Below, piece by piece: positions 38,039 to 47,541 of a stretch of DNA of 64,000 nucleotides. The DNA is taken from NCBI RefSeq assembly GCF_003217295.1, contig NZ_QJTJ01000006.1, positions 87,109 to 151,108 on the forward strand. Direction: 5' to 3'. The notes beneath the pieces are model-generated. The model was given only the letters and a program-made list of their open reading frames with translations. It was not told where the DNA came from and did not search any database. Made by a program: the position numbers and the translations under genes. Position 1 is the stretch's first letter, and each line of letters starts with the position of its first letter. Origin of the DNA: Ureibacillus chungkukjangi (GTDB taxonomy: Bacteria > Bacillota > Bacilli > Bacillales_A > Planococcaceae).

Positions 38039-39631
38039 ATGAATGAACGTTTTACAAGAGTGAAAAGCGACTCGACTCAATTTTGGAAGAGTCGAACTAA
38101 AAATCAAAAAGTTGCAATTGTTGGGACATTGATAGGTGTAATTGCACTTGCAGCTATACTTACATACTTCTCAACAAGAACAAAAATGGTACCTCTCTTT
38201 ACTGAATTATCAGCTACTGAAGCAGGAGAAATCGCTGAGGTTTTAACTGCACAGGGTGTAAAATATGAAATCGCTCCAGGTGGAACGAATATTTTAGTGC
38301 CTGAAGAGCAGGTCGATTCATTAACGGTATCACTAGCTGCACAAGGATATCCTGAATCAGGAGAGATTAACAACTCCTTCTTCACTTCAAATGCGGGATT
38401 TGGTATGACAGATAATGAATTTAACGTAATTAAGCTTGCTGCTACACAAACAGAATTAGCAAACTTGATCAGAAAAATTGATGGTGTGAAAAATGCCAAT
38501 GTAATGATCAATATGCCTGAACAAGGTGTATTTGTTAATGACACAGGACAAGAGGCAAGTGCATCCATCGTATTGGATACTGAGCCCGGTCATCAATTTT
38601 CAAATGAACAAATTTCCACTTTATATAATCTAGTTTCCAAAAGTATTCCAAACCTTAGTCCAGAAAATATTGTAATCACGAACCAATACTCAGAGTATTT
38701 CGATTTAGAATCTGCATCCTCTGGGTCTAATTCAATTGATTCTGTTGATGGTCAAATGCAAGTGAAGAAAACTATTGAACGTGATTTACAAAGACAAGTT
38801 CAACAAATGCTTGGCACTCTAATGGGGAATGATAAGGTAGTTGTTTCAGTAACAACAGATATCGATTTCAAACAAGAGAACCGTCAAGAGAATCTAGTTC
38901 AGCCTGTAGACGAGGAAAACATGGAAGGACTTGAAATTAGTGCTCAACGAATCACTGAATCCTATTCTGGTGTAGATGCTGCTGCTGGAACACCTGAAGC
39001 AGGTGCAGGTACAGATAACTTTGTCGATTATAGTTCAGTAGGAAGCGGTGATGGCGACTACGAAAGAGTCGAAGAAACGATTAACAAAGACGTAAATCGT
39101 ATCACAAGAGATATTCAAGAAAGTCCATATAAACTGCGTGACATCGGAATCCAGGTAATGGTAGAACCACCAACTCCGACAGATCCTGCTACACTTTCTG
39201 AGGATGTAGTAAATGATATCGAGCAAATCCTTACAACTATTGTTCGTACGTCGATTGATAAGGAAGCTGCCGGGGAGCTAACAAACGAACAAATCAATGA
39301 CAAAGTAGTTGTTTCAGTTCAGCCATTCTATGGTAATGACGCTGCAACAGGTGAAGAAACACCAATCATTCCATGGTGGATTTGGGTAGTCGGTGGAATC
39401 CTAGTTGCTGTAATCTTATTACTTGTATTCTTTATCGTTCGTTCTAGAAGACGTAAAGAAGCAGAAGAAGATTACTCAATTATCGAAGAACAAGAAGAGC
39501 TAATAGTTAGTGACATAAATCAAGAAAAAGAAACTGAAGGAACAATACGTCGTAAACAGCTTGAAAAAATGGCGAAGGAAAAACCAGAAGACTTTGCAAA
39601 GTTGTTACGCAGTTGGATTACCGAAGATTAA
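38039..39631 (+). CDS. fliF: Flagellar MS-ring protein FliF
   Basis: FliF forms the membrane ring on which the motor is built. Two membrane segments flank a large periplasm-side region: about 25-45 (VAIVGTLIGVIALAAILTYF) and about 443-466 (IPWWIWVVGGILVAVILLLV). The ring-building motif QTELANLIRKIDGVKNANVMI is present. The acidic C-terminal tail binds FliG. 530 residues, typical for Bacillus. Confidence 0.97.
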   Translation: MNERFTRVKSDSTQFWKSRTKNQKVAIVGTLIGVIALAAILTYFSTRTKMVPLFTELSATEAGEIAEVLTAQGVKYEIAPGGTNILVPEEQVDSLTVSLAAQGYPESGEINNSFFTSNAGFGMTDNEFNVIKLAATQTELANLIRKIDGVKNANVMINMPEQGVFVNDTGQEASASIVLDTEPGHQFSNEQISTLYNLVSKSIPNLSPENIVITNQYSEYFDLESASSGSNSIDSVDGQMQVKKTIERDLQRQVQQMLGTLMGNDKVVVSVTTDIDFKQENRQENLVQPVDEENMEGLEISAQRITESYSGVDAAAGTPEAGAGTDNFVDYSSVGSGDGDYERVEETINKDVNRITRDIQESPYKLRDIGIQVMVEPPTPTDPATLSEDVVNDIEQILTTIVRTSIDKEAAGELTNEQINDKVVVSVQPFYGNDAATGEETPIIPWWIWVVGGILVAVILLLVFFIVRSRRRKEAEEDYSIIEEQEELIVSDINQEKETEGTIRRKQLEKMAKEKPEDFAKLLRSWITED

Positions 39632-39646
39632 TGGGGGTGTTCGAAC

Positions 39647-40660
39647 ATGTCCAAAAAGGAGAAAGAATTGTCAGGAAAGCAAAAGGCTGCTTTGCTGTTA
39701 ATTTCTTTAGGGCCAGAAGTTTCTGCTTCTGTATATAAGCATTTAAACGAAGAGGAAATCGAACGTCTTACGTTAGAAATCTCAAGTGTCAAAAAAGTAG
39801 AACCCGGTATTAAGGAAGATATCATTGAAGAATTCCACCATATCGCGCTTGCACAGGATTATATTTCGCAGGGTGGTATTGGATACGCAAAAACGGTATT
39901 AGAAAAAGCATTGGGGCAAGATCAAGCACAAGCAATTATTAACCGTTTAACATCATCTCTACAGGTACGCCCGTTTGACTTTGCTAGAAAAGCTGACCCT
40001 GGACAAATCTTTAACTTTATACAAAATGAACATCCTCAAACAATTGCACTTATTTTATCTTATTTAGATCCTGGACAAGCTGGTGTCATTTTGTCGTCTT
40101 TACCACAGGAAGTTCAGGCTGATATAGCAAAACGTATTGCCATGATGGATTCTACTTCTCCTGAAGTAATCAGTGAAATTGAATCCATCCTAGAACGTAA
40201 ATTATCATCCACTGTTACACAGGATTACACAGAAACTGGTGGCGTGGACGCAGTTGTTGATGTATTAAATGGAGTAGACCGTCAAACAGAAAAAACAATT
40301 CTCGATGCGCTAGAGATTCAAGATCCAGAGCTAGCTGAAGAAATTAAAAAGAGAATGTTTGTATTCGAAGATATTGTTACATTGGATAATCGCTCGATTC
40401 AACGTGTTATTCGTGACTGTGAAAACGAAGACTTACTATTATCCATGAAGGTAAGCAGTGAGGAAGTTAAGGATATTCTATTCCGCAACATGTCACAGCG
40501 TATGGCTGACACATTTAAAGAAGAAATGGAAATTATGGGACCTGTTCGACTGCGCGATGTTGAAGAAGCCCAATCAAGAATTGTGGGTGTGATTCGCCGC
40601 CTAGAGGATGCAGGAGAAATCATCATAGCTCGTGGTGGAGGAGATGACGTAATTGTCTAG
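39647..40660 (+). CDS. fliG: Flagellar motor switch protein FliG
   Basis: The switch protein that contacts the stator and sets rotation. It has the EHPQTIALILSYL middle domain motif (about 125-138) and the C-terminal torque helix region with charged residues LDNRSIQRVIRDCENEDL. 337 residues. The end overlaps fliH by 8 bp. Confidence 0.97.
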   Translation: MSKKEKELSGKQKAALLLISLGPEVSASVYKHLNEEEIERLTLEISSVKKVEPGIKEDIIEEFHHIALAQDYISQGGIGYAKTVLEKALGQDQAQAIINRLTSSLQVRPFDFARKADPGQIFNFIQNEHPQTIALILSYLDPGQAGVILSSLPQEVQADIAKRIAMMDSTSPEVISEIESILERKLSSTVTQDYTETGGVDAVVDVLNGVDRQTEKTILDALEIQDPELAEEIKKRMFVFEDIVTLDNRSIQRVIRDCENEDLLLSMKVSSEEVKDILFRNMSQRMADTFKEEMEIMGPVRLRDVEEAQSRIVGVIRRLEDAGEIIIARGGGDDVIV

Positions 40661-41435
40661 AATCATCCGCTCAAACAATGCAATTCAAAAAAAACAAGAA
40701 CAAGTAAAAATCCAGGTGCGTAATTTGTTCAAGGTTGATTTTGAAGGAGAAGGTAATTTTCAAGAACCAACCTTAACGATGGAGGAAATTAATGCGGAAA
40801 GAGACCAGATTTTATCCATTGCCAAAATGGAAATTGAAGCTCAAAAGCAAGAATTTGAACGATATCGACAGGAACAAATAGAAAATATTGATCAGCTCAG
40901 AAAAATGTGGGAAGAAGAAAAACTTGTTTTAGAGCAAAATGCTTACGATCAAGGCTTCCAGCAAGGCTATGAAGAGGGTATGAAAAAAGCTCAAGTCGAT
41001 ATGCAGGAAGCATATTCTCTTGCAAACAAAATCATTGATGATTCTCGTTCAATGGCACAAAGCTATATCGAAGAGCAGGAGCGAGTTATTTTAGAGCTTG
41101 CAATATCAGCCTCTGAACGTATTATTGGCACTTCTTTAGATAGAGATGATGAGGTTTTCTTATCAATCATTAAAAGAGGTGTAAAAGAAGCTAGAGAAAT
41201 GAAAGAAGTTAAAATCTATGTTTCACCAAGATACCATCAGCTTGTTTCACAGCATCGCGAGGAGCTAGTTGAAATGTTCCCAACAGATGTTCCATTACTA
41301 GTTTTTGTTGATGAAGAATTGAACGAAACCGAGTGTTATATAGAAACTAACCATGGTCGAATCGTTGTATCAGTAGATGAACAGTTAAGTGAACTACGTA
41401 TAAAGCTAAATGAAATTTTAGACAGTAAGGAATGA
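40653..41435 (+). CDS. fliH: Flagellar assembly protein FliH
   Basis: FliH binds and restrains the FliI ATPase and links it to the C ring. It is Glu/Gln-rich with a long helix (about 45-130) containing the glycine-repeat-like GFQQGYEEGMKKAQ. The TTG start at 40653 follows GGTGGAGGAGATG and overlaps fliG. 260 residues. Confidence 0.93.
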   Translation: MSRIIRSNNAIQKKQEQVKIQVRNLFKVDFEGEGNFQEPTLTMEEINAERDQILSIAKMEIEAQKQEFERYRQEQIENIDQLRKMWEEEKLVLEQNAYDQGFQQGYEEGMKKAQVDMQEAYSLANKIIDDSRSMAQSYIEEQERVILELAISASERIIGTSLDRDDEVFLSIIKRGVKEAREMKEVKIYVSPRYHQLVSQHREELVEMFPTDVPLLVFVDEELNETECYIETNHGRIVVSVDEQLSELRIKLNEILDSKE

Positions 41436-41439
41436 TAGG

Positions 41440-42765
41440 ATGAAAGCGGCTCAATTAATAGATACAATTCCAGCTATTGAAACGTTCAAGAAATTCGGTA
41501 AAGTTAATCGAGTTGTCGGTCTGATGATTGAGTCTCAAGGTCCTGAAAGTTCAATCGGTGATGTGTGTAAAATTCATGTACAATCACCGAAAAATGGTCA
41601 CCAAATAATTTTAGCAGAAGTGGTAGGATTTAATAATGAATTTGTTGTTCTAATGCCGTATACTTCAATTCGTGAGATATCAATTGGATGTCTTGTAGAA
41701 GGGACAGGAAAACCACTTGAAGTAAAAGTTGGTCCTGAGCTTATCGGAAAAGTACTAGATTCGATGGGTAATCCTTTTGATGGTTCAGCTCTTCCCAAAG
41801 GATTAGCAACTGTTCAAACTGAACAGGAGCCTCCTAATCCTTTAAAGAGACCACCTATTGAAGATCAGCTTGAGGTTGGGGTAAAAGCAATTGATGGAAT
41901 GCTCACTGTTGGTAATGGTCAGCGGGTTGGGATTTTTGCTGGCTCGGGTGTTGGAAAAAGTACATTGCTTGGAATGATAGCTCGAAATACCAAGGCTGAT
42001 TTAAACGTTATTGCTTTAATAGGAGAGCGTGGACGTGAAGTACTAGAATTCATCAAAAGAGATTTAGGTGAAGAAGGCTTGAAGCGCTCGATTGTAGTAG
42101 CAGCTACAGGCGATCAGCCAGCACTAATGCGTATTAAAGGAGCTTTTACAGCAACTGCAATTGCCGAGTACTTTAGAGATCGAGGAATGAATGTCATGTT
42201 AATGATGGATTCAGTTACTCGTGTTGCGATGGCCCAACGTGAAATCGGTCTTGCAACAGGTGAACCACCAGCTCAAAAAGGGTATACGCCATCTGTGTTT
42301 TCGATTCTACCGAAGCTACTAGAACGAACAGGTACAAATCAACATGGCTCCATAACTGCATTCTATACAGTATTAGTAGATGGTGATGATATGAATGAGC
42401 CTATCGCTGATACTGTTCGAGGAATACTTGATGGACATATAGTTTTAGACCGTACATTAGCAAACAAAGGACAATATCCAGCTATCAATGTTCTCAAAAG
42501 TGTAAGCCGCTTGATGAATCATATATCTCTACCAGAACACGTCAAGGCAGCTGAAAGACTTCGAGAACTATATTATACGTATGCAAAATCTGAGGATTTA
42601 ATAAATATCGGTGCTTATAAACGAGGTACCTCAAGAGAAATAGATGAAGCAATTCAATATGAACCACTGATTACTAACTTTTTAAAACAAGGCTATAAAG
42701 ATAAAGTATCGCTAGAAAGTACTGTAGAAGAAATTATCGCATTATCAAATGGTGGAGGTAGGTAA
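41440..42765 (+). CDS. fliI: Flagellum-specific ATP synthase FliI
   Basis: The hexameric ATPase energising flagellar protein export. Walker A GIFAGSGVGKSTLL (about 165-178) and the F-type ATPase signature PAINVLKSVSRL are present. 441 residues. Its TAA stop overlaps the ATG of fliJ. Confidence 0.97.
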   Translation: MKAAQLIDTIPAIETFKKFGKVNRVVGLMIESQGPESSIGDVCKIHVQSPKNGHQIILAEVVGFNNEFVVLMPYTSIREISIGCLVEGTGKPLEVKVGPELIGKVLDSMGNPFDGSALPKGLATVQTEQEPPNPLKRPPIEDQLEVGVKAIDGMLTVGNGQRVGIFAGSGVGKSTLLGMIARNTKADLNVIALIGERGREVLEFIKRDLGEEGLKRSIVVAATGDQPALMRIKGAFTATAIAEYFRDRGMNVMLMMDSVTRVAMAQREIGLATGEPPAQKGYTPSVFSILPKLLERTGTNQHGSITAFYTVLVDGDDMNEPIADTVRGILDGHIVLDRTLANKGQYPAINVLKSVSRLMNHISLPEHVKAAERLRELYYTYAKSEDLINIGAYKRGTSREIDEAIQYEPLITNFLKQGYKDKVSLESTVEEIIALSNGGGR

Positions 42766-43214
42766 TGGTTCAATATACATATCGTTTTGAGAAGATATTG
42801 ACGATCCGTGAGCAAGAGAAGCAACAAACAGAGGCAAGCTATAAAGAGGCGGTACGTGCCTTTGAGGAAGTAGCTACTAAACTATACGATCTTTTAAAGA
42901 AAAAGGAAGATTTAATTACCTATCAAAATGATCGTTTAGCTGTTGGCTCGTCTATTGATCAAATTCACCATTTTGCTACTTTTATAGATACTTTAGAGCG
43001 CTCAATTGCAGAGGTTCAGCAAAAAGTGGTTCAGGCTCGTGCGAAGATGACTTGGCATGAACAAAAGTTATTAGAGAAAAATCTAGAAATACGTAAGTTT
43101 GAAAAAATGAAAGAAAAAGATTTTGCAACCTTCAAGAATGAGCAGGATAGAGAAGAAATGCTTTATCTAGATGAGCTCTCAACACTTATGTACTCAAAAA
43201 AAGAATTTAGGTGA
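42765..43214 (+). CDS. fliJ: Flagellar export protein FliJ
   Basis: A small antiparallel coiled-coil stalk protein within the FliI ring. The sequence is highly charged and helical (TYRFEKILTIREQEKQQTEASYKEAVRAFEEV). 149 residues. It starts on the last base of fliI (TAATG). Confidence 0.93.
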   Translation: MVQYTYRFEKILTIREQEKQQTEASYKEAVRAFEEVATKLYDLLKKKEDLITYQNDRLAVGSSIDQIHHFATFIDTLERSIAEVQQKVVQARAKMTWHEQKLLEKNLEIRKFEKMKEKDFATFKNEQDREEMLYLDELSTLMYSKKEFR

Positions 43215-43218
43215 TTTC

Positions 43219-43812
43219 ATGGCAAAGAGTAAAACTAAAAAAGTAAATACAGCAACGCATGAAGATAACTCACCAGGTATTTTTCAAAAGCTCATCTTTT
43301 GGTTCATTATCCCGTTATTATTTGTTGTTGCGATTCTATTAGTAGTAGCTACCTTTACTAACTTTAATGTTTTTGAGAAAGCAGCAGAGCTTACGAATCT
43401 AAAGGATACTACAGAGGAAGCAACAGCAGGCAATGATACGGAGCAATATAATGAGAAAATCGTAGGCTTAGAAGCAGAAGTGAAAGAAAAAGAAGCTGAA
43501 ATTGAAAAGCTGCAAGGAGATTTAGAGAAGGCGAAGGCTGAAAATCAAGAAGGTCTTATAGTACAAGAGCAGCTACAATACGAGATTGATAAGCTTCAGC
43601 GTGATCAAACAGAAGCGAAGAAAGAATATGAGGATATCTTAAAATCCTTTGAACAAATGTCTGCAAAATCAGCTGCACCAATCTTAGTTGAAATGAGCGA
43701 TGATGAGGCAGTGAAAATTTTAGCCAATATGACGCCAGATGTTTTATCGGAAATATTAGCTAAAATGAGTCCAGCAGATGCGGCTCGTTACACTGAACTA
43801 TTATCGAAATAG
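43219..43812 (+). CDS. ylxF: YlxF/MotE-like flagellar membrane protein
   Basis: It has one membrane segment (about 27-50, LIFWFIIPLLFVVAILLVVA), a charged coiled coil (about 75-150), and a C-terminal MgtE-N-like repeat region (EMSDDEAVKILANMTPDVLSEILAKMSPADAARY). In other bacteria MotE acts as a chaperone for the motor or flagellum; its Bacillota role is unclear. ATG 43219 after TAGGTGA is the likely start, not the longer frame from 43171 inside fliJ. 198 residues. Confidence 0.88.
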   Translation: MAKSKTKKVNTATHEDNSPGIFQKLIFWFIIPLLFVVAILLVVATFTNFNVFEKAAELTNLKDTTEEATAGNDTEQYNEKIVGLEAEVKEKEAEIEKLQGDLEKAKAENQEGLIVQEQLQYEIDKLQRDQTEAKKEYEDILKSFEQMSAKSAAPILVEMSDDEAVKILANMTPDVLSEILAKMSPADAARYTELLSK

Positions 43813-43831
43813 ACCTTAAGGAGGTGAAAAT

Positions 43832-45106
43832 GTGAATATCGGAATCATGCAATTATCAAATATTAGCATCAGCTCTAAACCAACTGCTAAAAGCCAAGGA
43901 TCAGCTACTTCAACTCAAACAGCTGAGAAGACAAATAGCTTTGGCGATGTTTTTAACAAAGTGATTAATGCTTCCTCTAAAACTGAACAGACAACTGTAA
44001 AGGAAAGTAAGATTGAATCTGTAGATGTGGAAAAGCTAGATGACCTATTAAACTCTCAATCTATTGAAGAAGTACTAGATTTACTGGGCATTCCACAGGA
44101 TGAAGGGCTACTAATGCTTCAGGACGGTCAAGCAGTTGCAACAGAGGAGCTCATGAATTTAGATAGCCTATTAGCAGTGTTAGGAATTGAACAGGCGCAA
44201 TTAGTAGAAACTATCAAGCAGCTTACAGGTAGCGAAATGGAAGGCTCACAGGATTTATGGCAGCTTATTAACGAAGTGTTAGGGCAAGATACAGAAATCG
44301 TACAACAGCTAATAACTGCTTTACAGGGTGAACAAAAGGTGACCCCAAAGCAAGCAGAGGAGCTATTACAGTTTTTAAAACTAGCTCAAGTAAGTGGGAA
44401 GAATACAGACTTGTTTAGTGGACAAGCTGCTACTTTGGATCAGTTAAATAACATGCTAAAAAATGTTGCAGCACAAGCTAGTACACAGATTACACAAACT
44501 ACTGAAAATAAAGTATCTTTACAGGGCTTTGAGCTGGTAGTTCAAAAAATAGTTAAAACAACTACTGAAACTGTAGAAAAAACAGAAACAGCCGATACTA
44601 ATAAAGCAACAGTGGTTCCAACAACTAGTGTGACAAACGCAACAAAAACCATAACGATTACGCTTCCAACAGAAAAGGGCGCGCAATCGGAAGCACTTGC
44701 TAAAGAAATGCAAAACTTGCTTAATAGAAGTCAAATTTCTAGCACACCTGGTATGACGAAGCTTCTACTCAAGTTATATCCAGAAAATCTAGGGTCAATT
44801 CGAATTGAGATTATGCAGCAGGATGGCGTTCTATCTGCTCGATTGCTGACAACAACAGCAATGGGGAAAGAACTACTAGATAGTCAATTGAACCAGCTGA
44901 AAAATGCATTTGCAAATGCGAATATCCAAATGGATCGCATTGATATAGCACAAAGTCTTCAGGAAACCGACCGTAACAAGGAACAAAATCAATTTGGTCA
45001 GCAGTTTAAGCAACAGTCAAAGCAACAAGAGCATGAGCAGGATGACCACGAAGAGGAATCAGAAAAACTATCCTTTAGTGATTATCTAATAAACGAGGAG
45101 GTGTAG
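43832..45106 (+). CDS. fliK: Flagellar hook-length control protein FliK
   Basis: FliK measures hook length and switches export specificity via FlhB. The N-terminal two thirds is Gln/Thr-rich. The C-terminal domain (about 290-375) contains LLLKLYPENLGSIRIEIMQQDGVLSARLLTTTAMGKELL, the core FliK signature. The GTG start at 43832 follows AAGGAGGTG; an out-of-frame ATG at 43830 meets an immediate stop. 424 residues. A second FliK-like protein exists at 24.6 kb. Confidence 0.93.
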   Translation: MNIGIMQLSNISISSKPTAKSQGSATSTQTAEKTNSFGDVFNKVINASSKTEQTTVKESKIESVDVEKLDDLLNSQSIEEVLDLLGIPQDEGLLMLQDGQAVATEELMNLDSLLAVLGIEQAQLVETIKQLTGSEMEGSQDLWQLINEVLGQDTEIVQQLITALQGEQKVTPKQAEELLQFLKLAQVSGKNTDLFSGQAATLDQLNNMLKNVAAQASTQITQTTENKVSLQGFELVVQKIVKTTTETVEKTETADTNKATVVPTTSVTNATKTITITLPTEKGAQSEALAKEMQNLLNRSQISSTPGMTKLLLKLYPENLGSIRIEIMQQDGVLSARLLTTTAMGKELLDSQLNQLKNAFANANIQMDRIDIAQSLQETDRNKEQNQFGQQFKQQSKQQEHEQDDHEEESEKLSFSDYLINEEV

Positions 45107-45109
45107 AGA

Positions 45110-45772
45110 ATGGCAACTGCAGGTATTACTAATGATTATTACTTAGCTTCAACTAAAGGGCCAAAGATTAGTACAACGGGTGATAATTCTACTTTAGGTA
45201 AAGATGCATTCTTGAACATCCTAATTACTCAATTACAAAATCAGGATCCAACAAAGCCGATGGACGATAAAGAATTTATATCTCAAATGGCTCAATTCTC
45301 TTCTTTGGAGCAAATGCAAAATATGACGACATCCATGCAGAACTTACTAGTTTCGCAGAATGAAACTCAACTAATGGGGTATACATCATTTATCGGAAAA
45401 GAAGTGAAATGGAACGAAGTAACATCTGAATTTGACGATAAAGGAAACTATATTGTTAATGAAGGTACTGGGGTAATTAATGAACTGAAATTTAAAGATG
45501 GTGAGCCTGTTTTCATTCTAGCTGATGGAAAAGAGATTACAGCAGGAAATATCTCATCACTTTTAAATAATAGCTCAAAAACAAACGAAACTACTGAAAA
45601 TCCATTAGTAGCAGCTAGTCAGTTAATCGGGCAAATGGCGCAATACCAATTAAACGGTGAACAGCTAACTGCAAAAATAGAGTCAGTTTCAACAAATGGT
45701 AGTTTAATAGAATATATTTTAACGAACGGTACACGTTTGCAAAAGGATCAATTTAATTTATTAAGTGAATAG
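45110..45772 (+). CDS. flgD: Flagellar hook assembly protein FlgD
   Basis: The hook cap needed for hook polymerisation. The signature GKDAFLNILITQLQNQDPTKPMDDKEFISQMAQFSSLEQM (about 26-65) is clear. 220 residues. The ATG follows GAGGAGGTG. Confidence 0.96.
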   Translation: MATAGITNDYYLASTKGPKISTTGDNSTLGKDAFLNILITQLQNQDPTKPMDDKEFISQMAQFSSLEQMQNMTTSMQNLLVSQNETQLMGYTSFIGKEVKWNEVTSEFDDKGNYIVNEGTGVINELKFKDGEPVFILADGKEITAGNISSLLNNSSKTNETTENPLVAASQLIGQMAQYQLNGEQLTAKIESVSTNGSLIEYILTNGTRLQKDQFNLLSE

Positions 45773-45782
45773 GTTGGTGACA

Positions 45783-46160
45783 ATGATGAATCGATTTTCT
45801 ATTCAGCACTTGCCATTACAACCAACTGTACAGACTCAAAAGAAATCGACAGCAATCACTCAAGGAAATCCAACTTTTGTCGATCATTTACATGAGGTAA
45901 GCAGCAAAAAGCTTAAAATCAGTAAACATGCAAATGATAGAATACTAGAAAGAAAAATTTCAATTTCAGACCAAGAGTGGCAGCAAGTGTCGGACAAGGT
46001 ATATGAGGCACGTTCAAAGGGCGTAAATCAACCACTAGTCTTGATGGATCAAGCGGCATTAATCGTAAGTGCTAAAAATGAAACGGTTATAACAGCGATG
46101 GAACGCTCAGAAACAAAGAATCAGTTATTTACAAATATCGATGGAACAATCGTCTTATAA
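45783..46160 (+). CDS. Flagellar operon protein, TIGR02530 family, function unknown
   Basis: A small conserved protein encoded between flgD and the hook gene in Bacillota. The core KLKISKHANDRILERKISISDQEWQQVSDKVYEARSKGVNQPLVLMDQAALIVSAKNETVITAM (about 45-108) matches the family. ATG 45783 (or 45786) follows GGTTGGTGA; the frame opens earlier inside flgD. About 125 residues. No catalytic motif is visible. Confidence 0.85.
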   Translation: MMNRFSIQHLPLQPTVQTQKKSTAITQGNPTFVDHLHEVSSKKLKISKHANDRILERKISISDQEWQQVSDKVYEARSKGVNQPLVLMDQAALIVSAKNETVITAMERSETKNQLFTNIDGTIVL

Positions 46161-46207
46161 AGGCAGGACCAGTATGAAGTAACAAAAAGCTTCAGATAGG
46201 ATGCCTT
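46159..46207 (+). other. Intercistronic hairpin before flgE
   Basis: AAGGCA (46160-46165) pairs with TGCCTT (46202-46207), and GAAG pairs with CTTC inside. It begins on the stop codon of the upstream gene, in a 129-bp gap that is unusually long for this packed operon. There is no U-run, so it is more likely an mRNA processing or stability element than a terminator. Confidence 0.4.
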
Positions 46208-46289
46208 CCGTGTTGCCGAATGACAGACGTAGCACACCAAAACAAAAAACAAACAAAAATAACGGATAAATCGAGAGGAGAACATAACA

Positions 46290-47153
46290 ATGTTACGTTC
46301 AATGTATTCAGGTATTTCTGGTTTAAAAAACTTCCAAACTAAGCTTGATGTAATCGGGAATAATATTTCAAATGTAAATACTTACGGATTCAAAAAGGGT
46401 CGTGTAGTATTCAAGGATTTAATCTCACAAACAACTGCTGGTGCTTCTGGTGTAACTGATACACGCGGGGGAGTTAACGCTAAACAAGTTGGGTTAGGCT
46501 CACAAATTGCTGCAATTGATACAATTCATGGTACTGGGGCACTTCAAACAACATCTCGCACATTAGATTTAGCTATCTCTGGCGATGGATTCTTTATGGT
46601 TGGTGATAACACTGGCGCAGCAGCCACTTCTACTGTCAATGAAGTAGATAACGTGAGATATACAAGAGCAGGAAACTTCTATATGGATGCTGAAGGCTAT
46701 ATTGTTGACGGTGAAGGTAAATATTTAGCTGGTGAAAAGTCAAGAACTGGTACTGCTCCAAATATTCAAGTTGTTACAGAGAGAATACAGGTCCCAACTG
46801 ATGCTCAATCTATGAGTATTGGACAAGATGGTACTGTAAGCTATGTAGATTCAACTGGAGATTTACAAACAGCAGGTAAGCTTGTATTAGCGAAGTTTCC
46901 TAATACAGGAGGCTTAGAAAAAACTGGTTCTAACTATTACCAACCATCATCTAACTCTGGTGACCCATTATTTGGTACAGCGACTGAATCAGGTATCGGC
47001 TCAGTTCAATCTGGATTCCTAGAAATGTCAAACGTTGACCTTTCTGAAGAATTTACAGACATGATCGTTACACAACGTGGTTTCCAAGCAAACTCTCGTA
47101 TCATTACAACTTCAGACGAAATCCTGCAAGAGCTTGTTAACTTAAAACGATAA
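46290..47153 (+). CDS. flgE: Flagellar hook protein FlgE (FlgG-type short form)
   Basis: The hook subunit. The N-terminus MLRSMYSGISGLKNFQTKLDVIGNNISNVNTYGFKKGRVVF and C-terminus FLEMSNVDLSEEFTDMIVTQRGFQANSRIITTSDEILQELVNLKR align with B. subtilis FlgE, which is short and was once called FlgG. 287 residues. The position after flgD supports the hook assignment. Automated annotation may say FlgG. Confidence 0.92.
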   Translation: MLRSMYSGISGLKNFQTKLDVIGNNISNVNTYGFKKGRVVFKDLISQTTAGASGVTDTRGGVNAKQVGLGSQIAAIDTIHGTGALQTTSRTLDLAISGDGFFMVGDNTGAAATSTVNEVDNVRYTRAGNFYMDAEGYIVDGEGKYLAGEKSRTGTAPNIQVVTERIQVPTDAQSMSIGQDGTVSYVDSTGDLQTAGKLVLAKFPNTGGLEKTGSNYYQPSSNSGDPLFGTATESGIGSVQSGFLEMSNVDLSEEFTDMIVTQRGFQANSRIITTSDEILQELVNLKR

Positions 47154-47176
47154 TCTAGATAAAAATAATTCATTTG

Positions 47177-47309
47177 ACGGATAAGTTAGCGTAAAACTTT
47201 CTTATCCGTATAATTGCAACTAAGGCTCAACGCAAAAAGGTAAGGCGATTACCCAAGTTTTCTAATAAGGGAGGGTCGGGTCGGCTTCACAGGACACGAG
47301 TCCCGGCCC
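47177..47309 (+). promoter_or_regulatory. Structured leader of swrD with a hairpin between Shine-Dalgarno and start
   Basis: The 163-bp gap before swrD has two hairpins. The first is ACGGATAAG (47177-47185) with CTTATCCGT (47201-47209). The second is GGGTCGGG (47273-47280) with CCCGGCCC (47302-47309), with one T-G pair. The only good ribosome site, AAGGGAGG (47267-47274), lies just before and into the second stem, while the ATG is 8 bases after it. Folding would bring the two to normal spacing. Confidence 0.55.
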
Positions 47310-47316
47310 AATTATA

Positions 47317-47541
47317 ATGATCCAATTAACAAGATTAAATGGAAAAACTTTTTCATTAAATGCATTATACATAGAATCAGTTGAGTCATTTCCGGACACA
47401 ACAATTACATTAACAAATAGTAGAAAATATATTGTCGTTGAAAGTGAAGAAGTGGTAGTAAGTAAAATAGCAAAATTTTATCAAAGTATTCAAGTATTAT
47501 CCAACCCGCATATCCGAGGTGATGACGATGAAAAACAATAA
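47317..47541 (+). CDS. swrD: Swarming motility protein SwrD (FlbD family)
   Basis: A 74-residue FlbD-family protein: MIQLTRLNGKTFSLNALYIESVESFPDTTITLTNSRKYIVVE. In B. subtilis SwrD raises flagellar power for swarming. The ATG has no ribosome site within 15 bases, which is unusual; see the hairpin leader. It overlaps fliL by 14 bp. Confidence 0.92.
   Translation: MIQLTRLNGKTFSLNALYIESVESFPDTTITLTNSRKYIVVESEEVVVSKIAKFYQSIQVLSNPHIRGDDDEKQ

Noticed and set aside
46215..46235. Sigma-D -10-like GCCGAATG before flgE
   Set aside because: No TAAA element at the right distance and a poor match to GCCGATAT.
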